From assembly GCA_024279495.1 (NCBI GenBank), contig JAJRRL010000046.1:1-61386 (forward strand): DNA of 61,386 nucleotides. Reading direction: 5' to 3'. Of the stretch, positions 17,166 to 25,069 are shown piece by piece (the stretch's first letter is position 1; every line of letters begins with the position of its first letter). The stretch comes from Gammaproteobacteria bacterium (GTDB lineage: Bacteria; Pseudomonadota; Gammaproteobacteria; JAJRRL01). Both the position numbers and the translations under genes were made by a program. The notes beneath the pieces were generated by a model. That model did no database searches and was not told the DNA's origin. It saw only the letters and a list, made by a program, of their open reading frames with translations.

Positions 17166-18617
17166 TTAAGCCATAATTGCTAAACGCTGGCCCACGCGTA
17201 TCATGTTCGTATTCAAGTGGTTCCAGTGTCTTAGTTTTTTCACAGAAACACCGTGCCTTAAGGCAATAAGACCCAAGCTATCACCTGTTTTCACACGGTA
17301 ATAATGCTTACCAGAACCATGATGACCCAACCAAATATGCAACACTTGCCCAACTTTTAATGGGCGATGACTAGATCGGTTATTCCAATATTCCAGCTGA
17401 CTAACTCTCACACGATAGTGCTTAGCTAAGCTTTGAAAAGAATCATGACGCTTCACCACGTGCTTTACGTGTTTAGGCCCAGGAATACCTTCTTCGGTAA
17501 TTGCCTTAGGACGAATCGACATCTGATGCGCGGCCTTTACCATTTGTTTCACACCAGGAACCAACAAAACCTGCCCTGGATGAATCACACTTGTTGACAA
17601 CTTATTAAGTGACTTCAATCGCGAAACGGTCGTCTGCTCTCGATACGCAACTTCGGCTAAAGTATCGCCTTTTTGCACACGATAATGAGGCTTGTGATTA
17701 ATCGTTCTTGCATGAGCATCTCTTTTTTTCCACCGCTCATAGGCAGACAAATAAGTCACTGGAAAATACACGTGGCTCCAGTGAGGCCCTGTTTGTGATC
17801 GCCGAAATCCTGCGTTGTATGTTCTCAGCGTGGCCTCACTCAAACCCACGTTACGAGCCAATTGACTCAAGGACATGCTGCGTGGCAAAGAGACTTCGGT
17901 AAATGATGAATGCTGGGGAATCACCGGCATCGATAACTGAAACGTCTCTCGATGCGCAATCACTTCTGCCAAAGCCAGTAACTTAGGTACGTATATGCGT
18001 GTTTCTTTAGGCAAAGACAAAGACCAAAAATCAACAGGTTTATTTTGAGCTAAGTTACGACGAACCGCACGCATGATGCGACCTTCGCCTGCATTGTAAG
18101 CTGCAATCGCAAGCAACCAATCGTGGAAATAACCATGCAAATATTGCAAATAAGAAAGCGCTGCTGTGGTTGACGTGACGGTATCGCGCCTTTCATCAAA
18201 CCACCAATCGTAAGAGAGATGATAACCTGCCGCTGTACCTGGCATCATCTGCCACAAACCTGTTGCCCCTGTTTGTGAATACGCAAAAGGCATGTACTGA
18301 CTTTCTATCATAGGCAACAAGGCAATCTCTGCTGGCATGTGATCCGATTGCGTTTCATGATAAACATAATACAAAAAAGGTTTCGCATTACGCGCAAGAT
18401 TGCGAACAAGTGCTTTATTTTGAAGCAACGAGTCGACTTCTGGCTGTATAGACTCAGGCGGAACAGAACCCACCAAAGTAAAATGCTCAGCTATATCTCC
18501 CCACAAATCATGCGTAGCAGGATGCCAAGGCCAATGAGCTAGCGCATTGCTAGAAAAAAGGCCAATAGCAGACAAAGAAAGGCTCAAGCTTATAAAGAAA
18601 CGTTTAAAACTAACCAT
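17166..18617 (-). CDS. mltD: Membrane-bound lytic murein transglycosylase D, SLT plus three LysM
   Basis: A 483-residue periplasmic murein hydrolase cleaving the MurNAc-GlcNAc bond to give 1,6-anhydro ends. It has a signal peptide (residues 1-27, cut near NALA-H) with no lipobox cysteine. The SLT domain has the catalytic Glu105 in PMIESQ, with GATGLWQMMPGTA and AYNAGEGR. Three LysM peptidoglycan-binding repeats follow, beginning YRVQKGDTL, HVVKRHDSF and YRVKTGDSL. The absence of a lipobox differs from E. coli MltD, which is a lipoprotein, so this form is probably soluble or wall-bound. It ends 18 bases before folD. Confidence 0.9.
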   Translation of the reverse strand: MVSFKRFFISLSLSLSAIGLFSSNALAHWPWHPATHDLWGDIAEHFTLVGSVPPESIQPEVDSLLQNKALVRNLARNAKPFLYYVYHETQSDHMPAEIALLPMIESQYMPFAYSQTGATGLWQMMPGTAAGYHLSYDWWFDERRDTVTSTTAALSYLQYLHGYFHDWLLAIAAYNAGEGRIMRAVRRNLAQNKPVDFWSLSLPKETRIYVPKLLALAEVIAHRETFQLSMPVIPQHSSFTEVSLPRSMSLSQLARNVGLSEATLRTYNAGFRRSQTGPHWSHVYFPVTYLSAYERWKKRDAHARTINHKPHYRVQKGDTLAEVAYREQTTVSRLKSLNKLSTSVIHPGQVLLVPGVKQMVKAAHQMSIRPKAITEEGIPGPKHVKHVVKRHDSFQSLAKHYRVRVSQLEYWNNRSSHRPLKVGQVLHIWLGHHGSGKHYYRVKTGDSLGLIALRHGVSVKKLRHWNHLNTNMIRVGQRLAIMA

Positions 18618-18734
18618 GACGCTATGCTACGGATTCACCCCAAAGAAAGCAAGATCGAATGAGGCTTGTACTTCATATAGGGTAATCTCCCTTTTTGGGC
18701 AATCCAAAATAAAATAGCCTTAGCCTTTTGCTTG

Positions 18735-18840
18735 CACCGTTGAAAAACGGTGTCACCCCCAGGAACTTTCGTGACGTCGGGGGCCCAGGCTTGATCCGTT
18801 GTTACAACGTAACAACTAGGATCTTTCAAAATTCAGCCTT
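18735..18840. repeat. Dispersed palindromic repeat, copy 1
   Basis: A composite of three small palindromes: CACCGTT-GAAA-AACGGTG (18735-18752), a CACCCCC...GGGGGCCC arm pair, and GTTGTTAC-AAC-GTAACAAC (about 18799-18817), ending CTAGGATCTTTCAAAA. It shares long stretches with 39321-39412, including CAGGCTTGATCCGTTGTTAC and AACAACTAGGATCTTTCAAA. It fills much of the non-coding gap 18618-18861; no gene is supported there. Confidence 0.8.
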
Positions 18841-18861
18841 AACTCTATATCGCGGCAATTC

Positions 18862-19258
18862 CTAAACAGCCTGAGCTTCAACCGCTGTAACAGGTGTTGG
18901 CTTGAAGTCTTTACCTTGATGGATAGCAAACAACTGAAGTCCTAACTGGCTCTCCGTATGATTTCCTTTTGCAAACCGAGCATGATGATGTACTCCCTTC
19001 GCCGCTACTAACATGCCATACACGTACTGGTTGTATGGCGTCATCTCCCGCTCTTGGGCTTTTATCTGCTGCTTTAAACGACGTTTACCCTCTGCTATTC
19101 TCCTTTGTAAGGACAGCAGATGTCATCTGCTCAGGATCTTGAACAGGAGCCTCATAGGCAAGCTGAGGTGCAGCAGCATCTTCGTGCGCATCACTCTTTC
19201 CTAGTGATACATCACCCACATTTTTTTCTAAAAAACCACCTTGATCTTCTTGCTTCAT
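18862..19258 (-). pseudogene. Small gene in two frames, probably frameshifted
   Basis: The first part (19258-19085, 57 codons) begins with a strong site, CAGGAG six bases before ATG, giving MKQEDQGGFLEKN, and stops at LTKENSRG. The second part is open in a neighbouring frame from about 19120 to the stop at 18862, reading LQRRIAEGKRRLKQQIKAQ and then MTPYNQYVYG...VEAQAV. It has no start codon with a Shine-Dalgarno near its open beginning; the first ATG is at 19044 in mid-frame. One frameshift near 19090-19115 would join them into a single protein of about 135-140 residues. The family is unknown. Alternatives are two separate small genes or a sequencing error. Confidence 0.45.
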
Positions 19259-19382
19259 AATAAACTCCTGATTAAAATTCAAAAATTATTTTAGCCTCAG
19301 AAAGCCTATTATGTCAATAATTCGGTGCTTTGCACATACATTCAAATAATAAGGTGTAATTTGGGCGGCATTACGCTTAACT

Positions 19383-19417
19383 AAAACCGATCCTTCAGCT
19401 CTCGCATAGCAGCAAAA
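19383..19417 (-). repeat. Detached copy of the gloB 3' end
   Basis: These 35 bases match 20088-20122 (the end of gloB) at 32 of 35 positions in the same orientation. The copy lies on the far side of the HigBA-like module from the intact gloB end. It does not belong to any gene here. Confidence 0.8.
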
Positions 19418-19427
19418 GCTTGATAAA

Positions 19428-19447
19428 TGTTGTCAAATTTGATAACA
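19428..19447. promoter_or_regulatory. Probable operator palindrome of the toxin-antitoxin operon
   Basis: The half-sites TGTTGTCAAA and TTTGATAACA are inverted repeats matching at 9 of 10 positions. The palindrome ends 7 bases before the toxin ATG. This placement is typical of the site bound by the HTH antitoxin for autorepression; binding is inferred. Confidence 0.6.
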
Positions 19448-19454
19448 TTTAGAT

Positions 19455-19793
19455 ATGGAATGGGATATCACCTACTTTAACAACAAGGTCTTTAAGGTAA
19501 TTAGCAAATTTCCAAAAAAGACCAAAGCACGTTTTGTTGCGCTGGCTGATCGCATGATGCGAGTGGGCCCAAACTTAGGCATGCCCCACACCAAAGTGAT
19601 TGGTAATGGCATGCTTGAGCTGCGCATAAAAGCGGAAGAAGGCATTGCACGAGTGTTTTACTACAGCTGCGTGAATCATGAGATTGTCATGTTGCATGCT
19701 TTTGTCAAAAAAACACAAGCAATTCCCAAAAAGGAGTTGACCATTGCTATTAAACGCCTAAAGGAGGTAACCAATGAGCAAACGATCTCTTAA
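19455..19793 (+). CDS. higB: RelE/HigB-superfamily toxin (Gp49-like)
   Basis: A 112-residue protein of the phage-derived Gp49/HigB group. The core LELRIKAEEGIARVFYYS followed by LHAFVKKTQAIPKKE matches the family signature, in which the toxin cleaves mRNA on the ribosome. It is followed by, and overlaps by 20 bases, an XRE antitoxin gene, the HigB-first order. No Shine-Dalgarno precedes the ATG; a palindrome sits there instead, so translation may be leaderless or weak. The module lies between two copies of the gloB 3' end, a sign of acquisition. The symbol reflects family, not a proven orthologue. Confidence 0.8.
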   Translation: MEWDITYFNNKVFKVISKFPKKTKARFVALADRMMRVGPNLGMPHTKVIGNGMLELRIKAEEGIARVFYYSCVNHEIVMLHAFVKKTQAIPKKELTIAIKRLKEVTNEQTIS

Positions 19794-20082
19794 GCAGCAT
19801 GATGAATTAAGGCAATCTGTACTTAGTGATGAGCAATCACGCGCAGAGTACGAAGCCTTTACATTACAACTTAAATTAGCAGAACAGCTAAAAAAATCTC
19901 GTAAAAAGGCAGCGATGACCCAAGACGACATTGCCAACAAGATGTGCACAAACAAATCTGTTATTGCACGATTAGAGGCTGCTGGGGGCCGAGGAAAACA
20001 CTCACCCTCTTTAAAAACTCTCAGCAAATATGCTAGCGCAATCGGGTATAAACTAGAGATCAAACTCAAACGAGCGGAATAA
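19774..20082 (+). CDS. higA: XRE-family antitoxin (HigA-like)
   Basis: A 102-residue antitoxin. A helix-turn-helix lies at about 40-95 (AAMTQDDIANKM...NKSVIARLEAAGG...SLKTLSKYASAIG). The N-terminal 35 residues are charged and probably contact the toxin. AAAGGAGGTAACC lies just before the ATG, a strong site that favours antitoxin over toxin translation. It likely represses its own operon through the palindrome at 19428-19447. It ends two bases before the convergent gloB stop codon. Confidence 0.83.
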   Translation: MSKRSLKQHDELRQSVLSDEQSRAEYEAFTLQLKLAEQLKKSRKKAAMTQDDIANKMCTNKSVIARLEAAGGRGKHSPSLKTLSKYASAIGYKLEIKLKRAE

Positions 20083-20084
20083 AC

Positions 20085-20864
20085 TTAAAACCCGTCCTTC
20101 AACTCTCGCATAGCAGCAAAAACAGCCTGCTCATTAAGCAATGTCTTTCCGCTTACTTGTGCAAGCTGCTCTTTGACACGCGGGTCATGGCAACGTAAGA
20201 ACGGGTTGGTTTCTAGCTCTTCTTGTAGCGTACTTGGCACAGTAGATAAGCCCTTCTGACGTCGCTTTGCTACTTTGGCGATACGTCGATGCAAGCTTAC
20301 GTTGTTTGGATCAACCGTTTTGGCAAATGCCAAATTGTTTTCCGTGTATTCGTGCGCACAATAAATATCTGTGGTCTTAGGTAGTTGAGCCAAACGCTGC
20401 AACGACTGATACAGCTGCTCTGCTGTTCCACCCAATAAACGACCGCAACCGCCAGCAAACAAAGTATCACCACAAAACAAACGGTGATTACCATAATAAG
20501 CAATGTGCTCTTTAGTATGACCTGGCACCTCAAACACAGTGAAAGACGATTCACTCACCTGCAAACACACGCTATCTCCATCGAAAACTGGATGAGTCAC
20601 ACAAGGCATTTTAATGCTTTTAGGGCCATATACCGGGCAATCCCATTGCGAGAGTAAGCAATCAACACCACCCATGTGATCTTGGTGATGATGCGTTAAC
20701 AAAATAGCTTCGAGCTCTAAACCCAACTGCTTCAATGTGGAAGAGACCACATCGCCATCGCCATCGCCAGGATCAACCACAGCCGCCAAACGTTTGTCCG
20801 GGTTGATCAACAACCACACATAATTGTCTTCAAAAGCCGGAAGGGCCATGACTTGTTCCACCAT
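20085..20864 (-). CDS. gloB: Hydroxyacylglutathione hydrolase (glyoxalase II)
   Basis: A 259-residue metallo-beta-lactamase-fold enzyme that hydrolyses S-lactoylglutathione to lactate and glutathione, completing methylglyoxal detoxification. The metal motif is THHHQDHMGG, with GHTKEHIAY, GDTLFAGGCGR and CAHEYTENN following as in E. coli GloB. The start has AAAGGAG upstream. It is divergent from rnhA, as expected in gammaproteobacteria. Its 3' end (20088-20122) is duplicated at 19383-19417 on the other side of the toxin-antitoxin module. Confidence 0.93.
   Translation of the reverse strand: MVEQVMALPAFEDNYVWLLINPDKRLAAVVDPGDGDGDVVSSTLKQLGLELEAILLTHHHQDHMGGVDCLLSQWDCPVYGPKSIKMPCVTHPVFDGDSVCLQVSESSFTVFEVPGHTKEHIAYYGNHRLFCGDTLFAGGCGRLLGGTAEQLYQSLQRLAQLPKTTDIYCAHEYTENNLAFAKTVDPNNVSLHRRIAKVAKRRQKGLSTVPSTLQEELETNPFLRCHDPRVKEQLAQVSGKTLLNEQAVFAAMRELKDGF
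20088..20122 (-). repeat. Intact gloB 3' end, right copy of the direct repeat
   Basis: Codes for the last residues of GloB (AAMRELKDGF-stop) and is 32/35 identical to 19383-19417. The two copies enclose 670 bases containing only the toxin-antitoxin module and its operator. Confidence 0.8.
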
Positions 20865-20969
20865 ATAGAAACTCCTTTGCCTAAGAGATCATAATAGCAA
20901 AAGCAAACTGGAGACCAAAGCAAAACCCAGGTATCATGCTGCAAAACAATCAATAAGGACCTCTCAGTC

Positions 20970-21413
20970 ATGACTGATTCACCACTTGTTCATATTTTTA
21001 CCGACGGCGCTTGCCGAGGAAACCCAGGCCCTGGTGGATGGGGTGCCCTACTACGCTTCGAAGAAGCTGAAAAACGTCTTTGCGGTGGCGAGCCTGCAAC
21101 CACCAATAATCGCATGGAACTCACTGCCGCCATCCAAGCCTTAAAGCAACTCAAACAACCTTCAAAGGTCTCACTCACCACGGATTCTCAATACGTTCGA
21201 AAAGGCATTACTGAATGGTTAGCCGGTTGGCAACGACGCGGCTGGATTAATAGCCAAAAAAAACCTGTGAAAAACAAAGATCTCTGGCTGGAATTATTAG
21301 CCGCCTCAAAACCGCATGACGTAGAATGGCACTGGGTAAAAGGACACAGTGGTCATGCCGAAAATGAAATCGCAGATCAACTCGCCAATCAAGGCATCGA
21401 TAATTTAGGGTAA
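20970..21413 (+). CDS. rnhA: Ribonuclease HI
   Basis: A 147-residue RNase HI degrading the RNA strand of RNA-DNA hybrids. Catalytic carboxylates are visible: Asp12 in [14 protein letters not shown], Glu50 in NNRMELTA, Asp72 in TTDSQYV and Asp in NEIADQLA; the HSGHAEN loop carries the conserved His. AAGGA precedes the ATG. dnaQ follows after 4 bases, the conserved rnhA-dnaQ pair (divergent in E. coli, collinear here). Confidence 0.95.
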   Translation: MTDSPLVHIFTDGACRGNPGPGGWGALLRFEEAEKRLCGGEPATTNNRMELTAAIQALKQLKQPSKVSLTTDSQYVRKGITEWLAGWQRRGWINSQKKPVKNKDLWLELLAASKPHDVEWHWVKGHSGHAENEIADQLANQGIDNLG

Positions 21414-21417
21414 ACGC

Positions 21418-22107
21418 ATGACTCGTCAAATCATACTCGATACAGAAACCACCGGCTTAAGCCCTAAAAAAGGCCATCGTATCATTGAGATTGGTTGCTT
21501 AGAAATGGTGAATCGCCAAGTCACGGATGCTCAATTTCATCAATACTTAAATCCTGAGCGCGATGTGGATGCCGGCGCTGTTGCCGTGCATGGCTTAACC
21601 AGCGATTTCTTAAGTGACAAATTGTTTTTTAAAGACGTAGTCAAAGATTTTTTACGCTTCATTCAAGGCGCCGAATTGATTATTCATAACGCTTCTTTCG
21701 ATGTCGGATTTTTAGATGCTGAACTACGCCGATGCGGCTCTGAGTATGGCCGAATACAAGATTTTTGCACGGTTACCGATACCTTAGCGATCGCCCGAAA
21801 AAAACACCCTGGTCAGCCCAATAGCCTAGATGCTTTATGCCGACGATACGACGTCGAAAACTCACATCGTGAGCTTCATGGCGCCTTGCTCGATTCCGAA
21901 CTGCTAGCGCAAGTGTACTTACACTTAACTGGCGGGCAAGGAAAACTAAGCTTTGCTAACGCAGCTGAAAAAAAACAGGCCTCACTAGAAAAAAAGGTCG
22001 CGAATCAATTTAATATTCCTGCTGCAACAGTTAGCGATGAAGAACTCAAAGCGCATAAAACATACTTAGAGTCTTTAAAAGAAGTGAATTTGGAAGCTTG
22101 GGAATGA
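21418..22107 (+). CDS. dnaQ: DNA polymerase III epsilon subunit (proofreading exonuclease)
   Basis: A 229-residue DEDDh 3'-5' exonuclease. Exo I is DTETTGLSP (Asp7, Glu9), Exo II is HNASFDVGFLDAEL and Exo III is HRELHGALLDSELLAQVY with the catalytic His and Asp. The C-terminal ~50 residues form the tail that binds the alpha subunit. The gene starts 4 bases after rnhA and overlaps the next gene by ATGA, so the three are translationally coupled. Confidence 0.94.
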   Translation: MTRQIILDTETTGLSPKKGHRIIEIGCLEMVNRQVTDAQFHQYLNPERDVDAGAVAVHGLTSDFLSDKLFFKDVVKDFLRFIQGAELIIHNASFDVGFLDAELRRCGSEYGRIQDFCTVTDTLAIARKKHPGQPNSLDALCRRYDVENSHRELHGALLDSELLAQVYLHLTGGQGKLSFANAAEKKQASLEKKVANQFNIPAATVSDEELKAHKTYLESLKEVNLEAWE

Positions 22108-22811
22108 CATCACGAAATGAACGTGATCTGGCGTTTGAAAAATACATGCAAGAACACCCTGATGTTGCTCAAGCTTATGATTGCCTCAAATACCACTTAG
22201 CAGAACAACTCGGAAGCAATAGTTCAGCCTATAATGATGGATTAGATTCTTTTATTCGCGCCATTAATCATCGAACCAAACACCCAAGGCCCGATCAACT
22301 ATGCGCAAAAGATAACATCGTTATTGCACCCTACAATCCAAATTGGCCTAAATTAGCCGCTGCTGAACTCGCCACCATTAAAGAGTGCGTACCTCTGCCT
22401 TATGTTGCCATGGAGCATTTGGGCAGCACCTCTGTCCCTGGTCTTGATGCAAAACCACTGATTGATATTTTCATTGCCATGGAAGCCATGAATGATATTC
22501 CTGCATGGACAGCAGGCTTAAAAAACCTCGGCTATATCGACTGGCCTGAAAATCCAGACAAAATGCACGAACGATTTTTTAAAGGCATGCCTCCTTTTGG
22601 CATTGGCAGAACACATCATATACACATTCTCCCAATAGGTGATGACTTTACACAACGCGTTAGATTTAGAGATTTGCTCCGACAAAATGATGCACTACGA
22701 AAAAGCTACGCTAAATTGAAAATAGATCTTGCTTCAACACTCTCTAAAGACAGAGAAGGTTATAGAAACGCAAAGTCGGATTTTATTAAGAAAGCACTGA
22801 GTAGCACGTAA
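22104..22811 (+). CDS. GrpB/UPF0157 family protein with N-terminal extension
   Basis: A 235-residue protein. Residues about 70-230 are a GrpB-type nucleotidyltransferase-fold domain: PYNPNWPKLAAAE, EHLGSTSVPGLDAKPLIDIFIA with the conserved GS and DxD-like acids, and HHIHILP. Family members are predicted nucleotidyltransferases of unknown substrate. The first ~65 residues are an extra helical domain. I chose ATG 22104, which overlaps the dnaQ stop as ATGA with GGAAG upstream, over a TTG two codons earlier. Coupling to dnaQ is positional and need not mean shared function. Confidence 0.78.
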   Translation: MTSRNERDLAFEKYMQEHPDVAQAYDCLKYHLAEQLGSNSSAYNDGLDSFIRAINHRTKHPRPDQLCAKDNIVIAPYNPNWPKLAAAELATIKECVPLPYVAMEHLGSTSVPGLDAKPLIDIFIAMEAMNDIPAWTAGLKNLGYIDWPENPDKMHERFFKGMPPFGIGRTHHIHILPIGDDFTQRVRFRDLLRQNDALRKSYAKLKIDLASTLSKDREGYRNAKSDFIKKALSST

Positions 22812-22838
22812 CGCTACAACTTCTCTCACTGTCAACAC

Positions 22839-22864
22839 AAAAAAGTGGCATCACCGTACGCCAC
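22839..22864 (-). terminator. Intrinsic terminator after corB/yfjD
   Basis: Read on the minus strand, GTGGC - GTACGGTGAT - GCCAC is followed by TTTTTT (22844-22839). It lies 33 bases beyond the stop codon at 22897 and fits a factor-independent terminator for the ypjD-corB transcript. Confidence 0.7.
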
Positions 22865-22896
22865 CTTACAGGATAGTTGATGACACTTAAGATGTG

Positions 22897-24141
22897 TCAC
22901 CCACTAACCTTAACCTCAGACACCCTGTTCTCATCCAAACTCAGCACTTCAAAAATCACGTCATTATGTTTTAGCGAAAACACACCACTAGGTAATATTT
23001 CCAGCTGATTAATCAAAAACCCACTTACTGTTTTAGGGCCATCTAGCGGCAAATGATAGGGTGTTAATCGATTGAAGTCTCGAATCGATAAACTACCATC
23101 TACCACTAAAGAGCCGTCTTCTGCATGGTGAATCTTCCTAGCTGGCGTTGCATGCTGACCTGCAAAATCACCAACGATTTCTTCGACAATATCTTGCATG
23201 GTCACCAAACCTAAAATGTCGCCATACTCATCAACCACCAAACCAACGTCTGCTTGATTGGCCTGGAAAATTTGCAATTGCTTCGATACAGGCGTGCCTT
23301 CTGGAATATACGCAACATCTTGCATCAATGAGAGCAATGCCGTCATGCTTAAAGGCCCTTTCAACAAGGCACGTAACACATCGTGAACACACACAATACC
23401 CACTGCATTATTAATGTGATCTCGATACGCTGGCCAATAACGATGCCGATGAGACAACATCATGCTAGTAATGTCGTCTATCGATTGAGACAAATCAATT
23501 CCAACAATGGAAGACATTGGAATCAGCACGTCATCGACGGTTACTGCTTTTAATTCTAACACTCGTAGCAACATGGCTTGGTACACTGGATTAATAGACG
23601 GCGACGCATCTCGAACCACTTGCGATAACTCTTCTGCTGATAAGGAATCACTCTCGCGTTCGGGCAATTTAACACGAAACAGCCGCAACCACGCTTTTGC
23701 AGTAGCATTCACCACAGACACTAACGGTGAAAATGCTTTCAAAAAACGATCCAGCAATCCAACTGAACGCTTAGCAACTCTTTCGGGATGCACCGCAGCA
23801 TAATTTTTAGGAGCTGTTTCTGACACAATTAAAATAACGAACGTTAAAACGATAGGCGTCAGAATAAGGCCGACTTTATTGAAATAATGCATCGCCAAAA
23901 AGGTCATGAGGGCTGATGCTAAAACACTGGCAAAGGTATTGCCAAGCAAAATAGCTCCAAGCAATCGATCAGTACGAGCAAGCAATCTTAGAATGTGAGT
24001 GGAGGGTTGATCACCCTGGCGAGCACGATGACGCAACCGGTAGCGATTGACAGCCATCATGGCTGTTTCTGCACCCGAAAAAAACGCTGATATTACCAGC
24101 AAAACTACCAAGGTGATTGATAAAGTCATCCAATGAAACAC
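22897..24141 (-). CDS. CNNM/CorC-family membrane protein (YfjD/CorB type)
   Basis: A 414-residue inner-membrane protein. The N-terminal DUF21/CNNM transmembrane domain (about 1-170) contains FFSGAETAMMAVNR and LLGNTFASVLASAL. Two CBS modules follow (about 205-325, DVLIPMSSI, VGLVVDEYGDILGLVT), then a CorC/HlyC C-terminal domain. Such proteins are linked to Mg2+/Co2+ efflux or homeostasis. I chose the GTG at 24141, which has GAGG 4 bases upstream; an ATG four codons later is alternative. It is six bases downstream of ypjD, a pair common in gammaproteobacteria near ffh. Confidence 0.88.
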   Translation of the reverse strand: MFHWMTLSITLVVLLVISAFFSGAETAMMAVNRYRLRHRARQGDQPSTHILRLLARTDRLLGAILLGNTFASVLASALMTFLAMHYFNKVGLILTPIVLTFVILIVSETAPKNYAAVHPERVAKRSVGLLDRFLKAFSPLVSVVNATAKAWLRLFRVKLPERESDSLSAEELSQVVRDASPSINPVYQAMLLRVLELKAVTVDDVLIPMSSIVGIDLSQSIDDITSMMLSHRHRYWPAYRDHINNAVGIVCVHDVLRALLKGPLSMTALLSLMQDVAYIPEGTPVSKQLQIFQANQADVGLVVDEYGDILGLVTMQDIVEEIVGDFAGQHATPARKIHHAEDGSLVVDGSLSIRDFNRLTPYHLPLDGPKTVSGFLINQLEILPSGVFSLKHNDVIFEVLSLDENRVSEVKVSG

Positions 24142-24147
24142 ACATCC

Positions 24148-24930
24148 TCACTTTAGAAGCCACTGACTCCCTGCATACACCAATATTAGCAGAAAAACTG
24201 CAATCATAGTATAAACCGACACTTGAGGAGCACGCCATCCAAACCAATAATGCCCAGCAAGTACAATACTGAAAGTCAGCCAAGCAATCCAAACAATCGC
24301 TAACTTAGATAGCCACAACGCGGTGGTGGGTATCACAGAAAAAAAGAAAAAACCGCTGGTAATCACACACACTGTTAAAGCCCCTACTCCAAGCACTAAC
24401 AATGAAAACAAACATCGCTCCATGCTATGCAGCGAAGGTAAATACCTCAACCACAAAGCCCCTGGCCTTTGCCTTAATAAGCGATCTTGCGCCAATACCA
24501 TCATGGCCTGAATACCAACTCCCACCACTAACACCGCTGTTAAAGTAGCAAGCATGATATGCACTTGCAAAACCGACAAAGACAGCGAAAACGTTGACAT
24601 AGGTTGATGCCACCACAGCTCTGTTGCTTTTACCCAAACACTAAGCAACAACCAACCTGTCAAGCAACCCGTACTTGCTCGTCGCATACCGCGCCACAAT
24701 AAACACACCAAACCAAGCCACAAAATAAACTCTATCAGCAGCCACCCATTAAGAGGCTGTGACATGCCGTGAGTCTGAGCACGCAACGAAAACCCTTGCG
24801 CAAGCATGCCAACCAAGCTCAATAACCAACCGACGTGGCGATACCAACGCCTTTGATAGGCGGTAAACAAATAATTTGCATAAACAGCGATAACATAACA
24901 ACAACCCGCTGCATAAGATAAAATGCTCAC
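24148..24930 (-). CDS. ypjD: CcsA/YpjD-family cytochrome c assembly-like membrane protein
   Basis: About 260 residues with eight hydrophobic segments and little else, fitting the YpjD branch of the CcsA/cytochrome c assembly family. Its position next to a CorB-type gene and divergent from ffh is the standard gammaproteobacterial context. A GTG at 24930 preceded by GGGAGG is my preferred start; the ATG at 24942 would place that Shine-Dalgarno inside the gene. YpjD has no settled function; a role in haem or cytochrome maturation is inferred from family only. Confidence 0.8.
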   Translation of the reverse strand: MSILSYAAGCCYVIAVYANYLFTAYQRRWYRHVGWLLSLVGMLAQGFSLRAQTHGMSQPLNGWLLIEFILWLGLVCLLWRGMRRASTGCLTGWLLLSVWVKATELWWHQPMSTFSLSLSVLQVHIMLATLTAVLVVGVGIQAMMVLAQDRLLRQRPGALWLRYLPSLHSMERCLFSLLVLGVGALTVCVITSGFFFFSVIPTTALWLSKLAIVWIAWLTFSIVLAGHYWFGWRAPQVSVYTMIAVFLLILVYAGSQWLLK

Positions 24931-25021
24931 ACAACCTCCCATGTGACAAAATAAGCTTCAGATACTCGCTTAAGTATCCGTGGAAGCAAGAGTGAACGCT
25001 ACACTTTTTTTTCCAAGTCCG

Positions 25022-25027
25022 TATAAT
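25022..25027 (+). promoter_or_regulatory. Probable ffh promoter -10
   Basis: A consensus TATAAT lies 42 bases upstream of the ffh ATG. The -35 region around 24998-25004 (GCTACAC) matches the consensus only in its ACA. This is the only consensus -10 in the ypjD-ffh divergent gap. Confidence 0.55.
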
Positions 25028-25069
25028 GAGCCTCTTAATCTGATCAAACCGCCGTGGGGTCTTTTCTAT

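Noticed and set aside
18635-18829. 64-codon minus-strand frame upstream of mltD
   Set aside because: It consists mostly of the dispersed palindromic repeat that recurs at 39321-39412, so it is not a gene.
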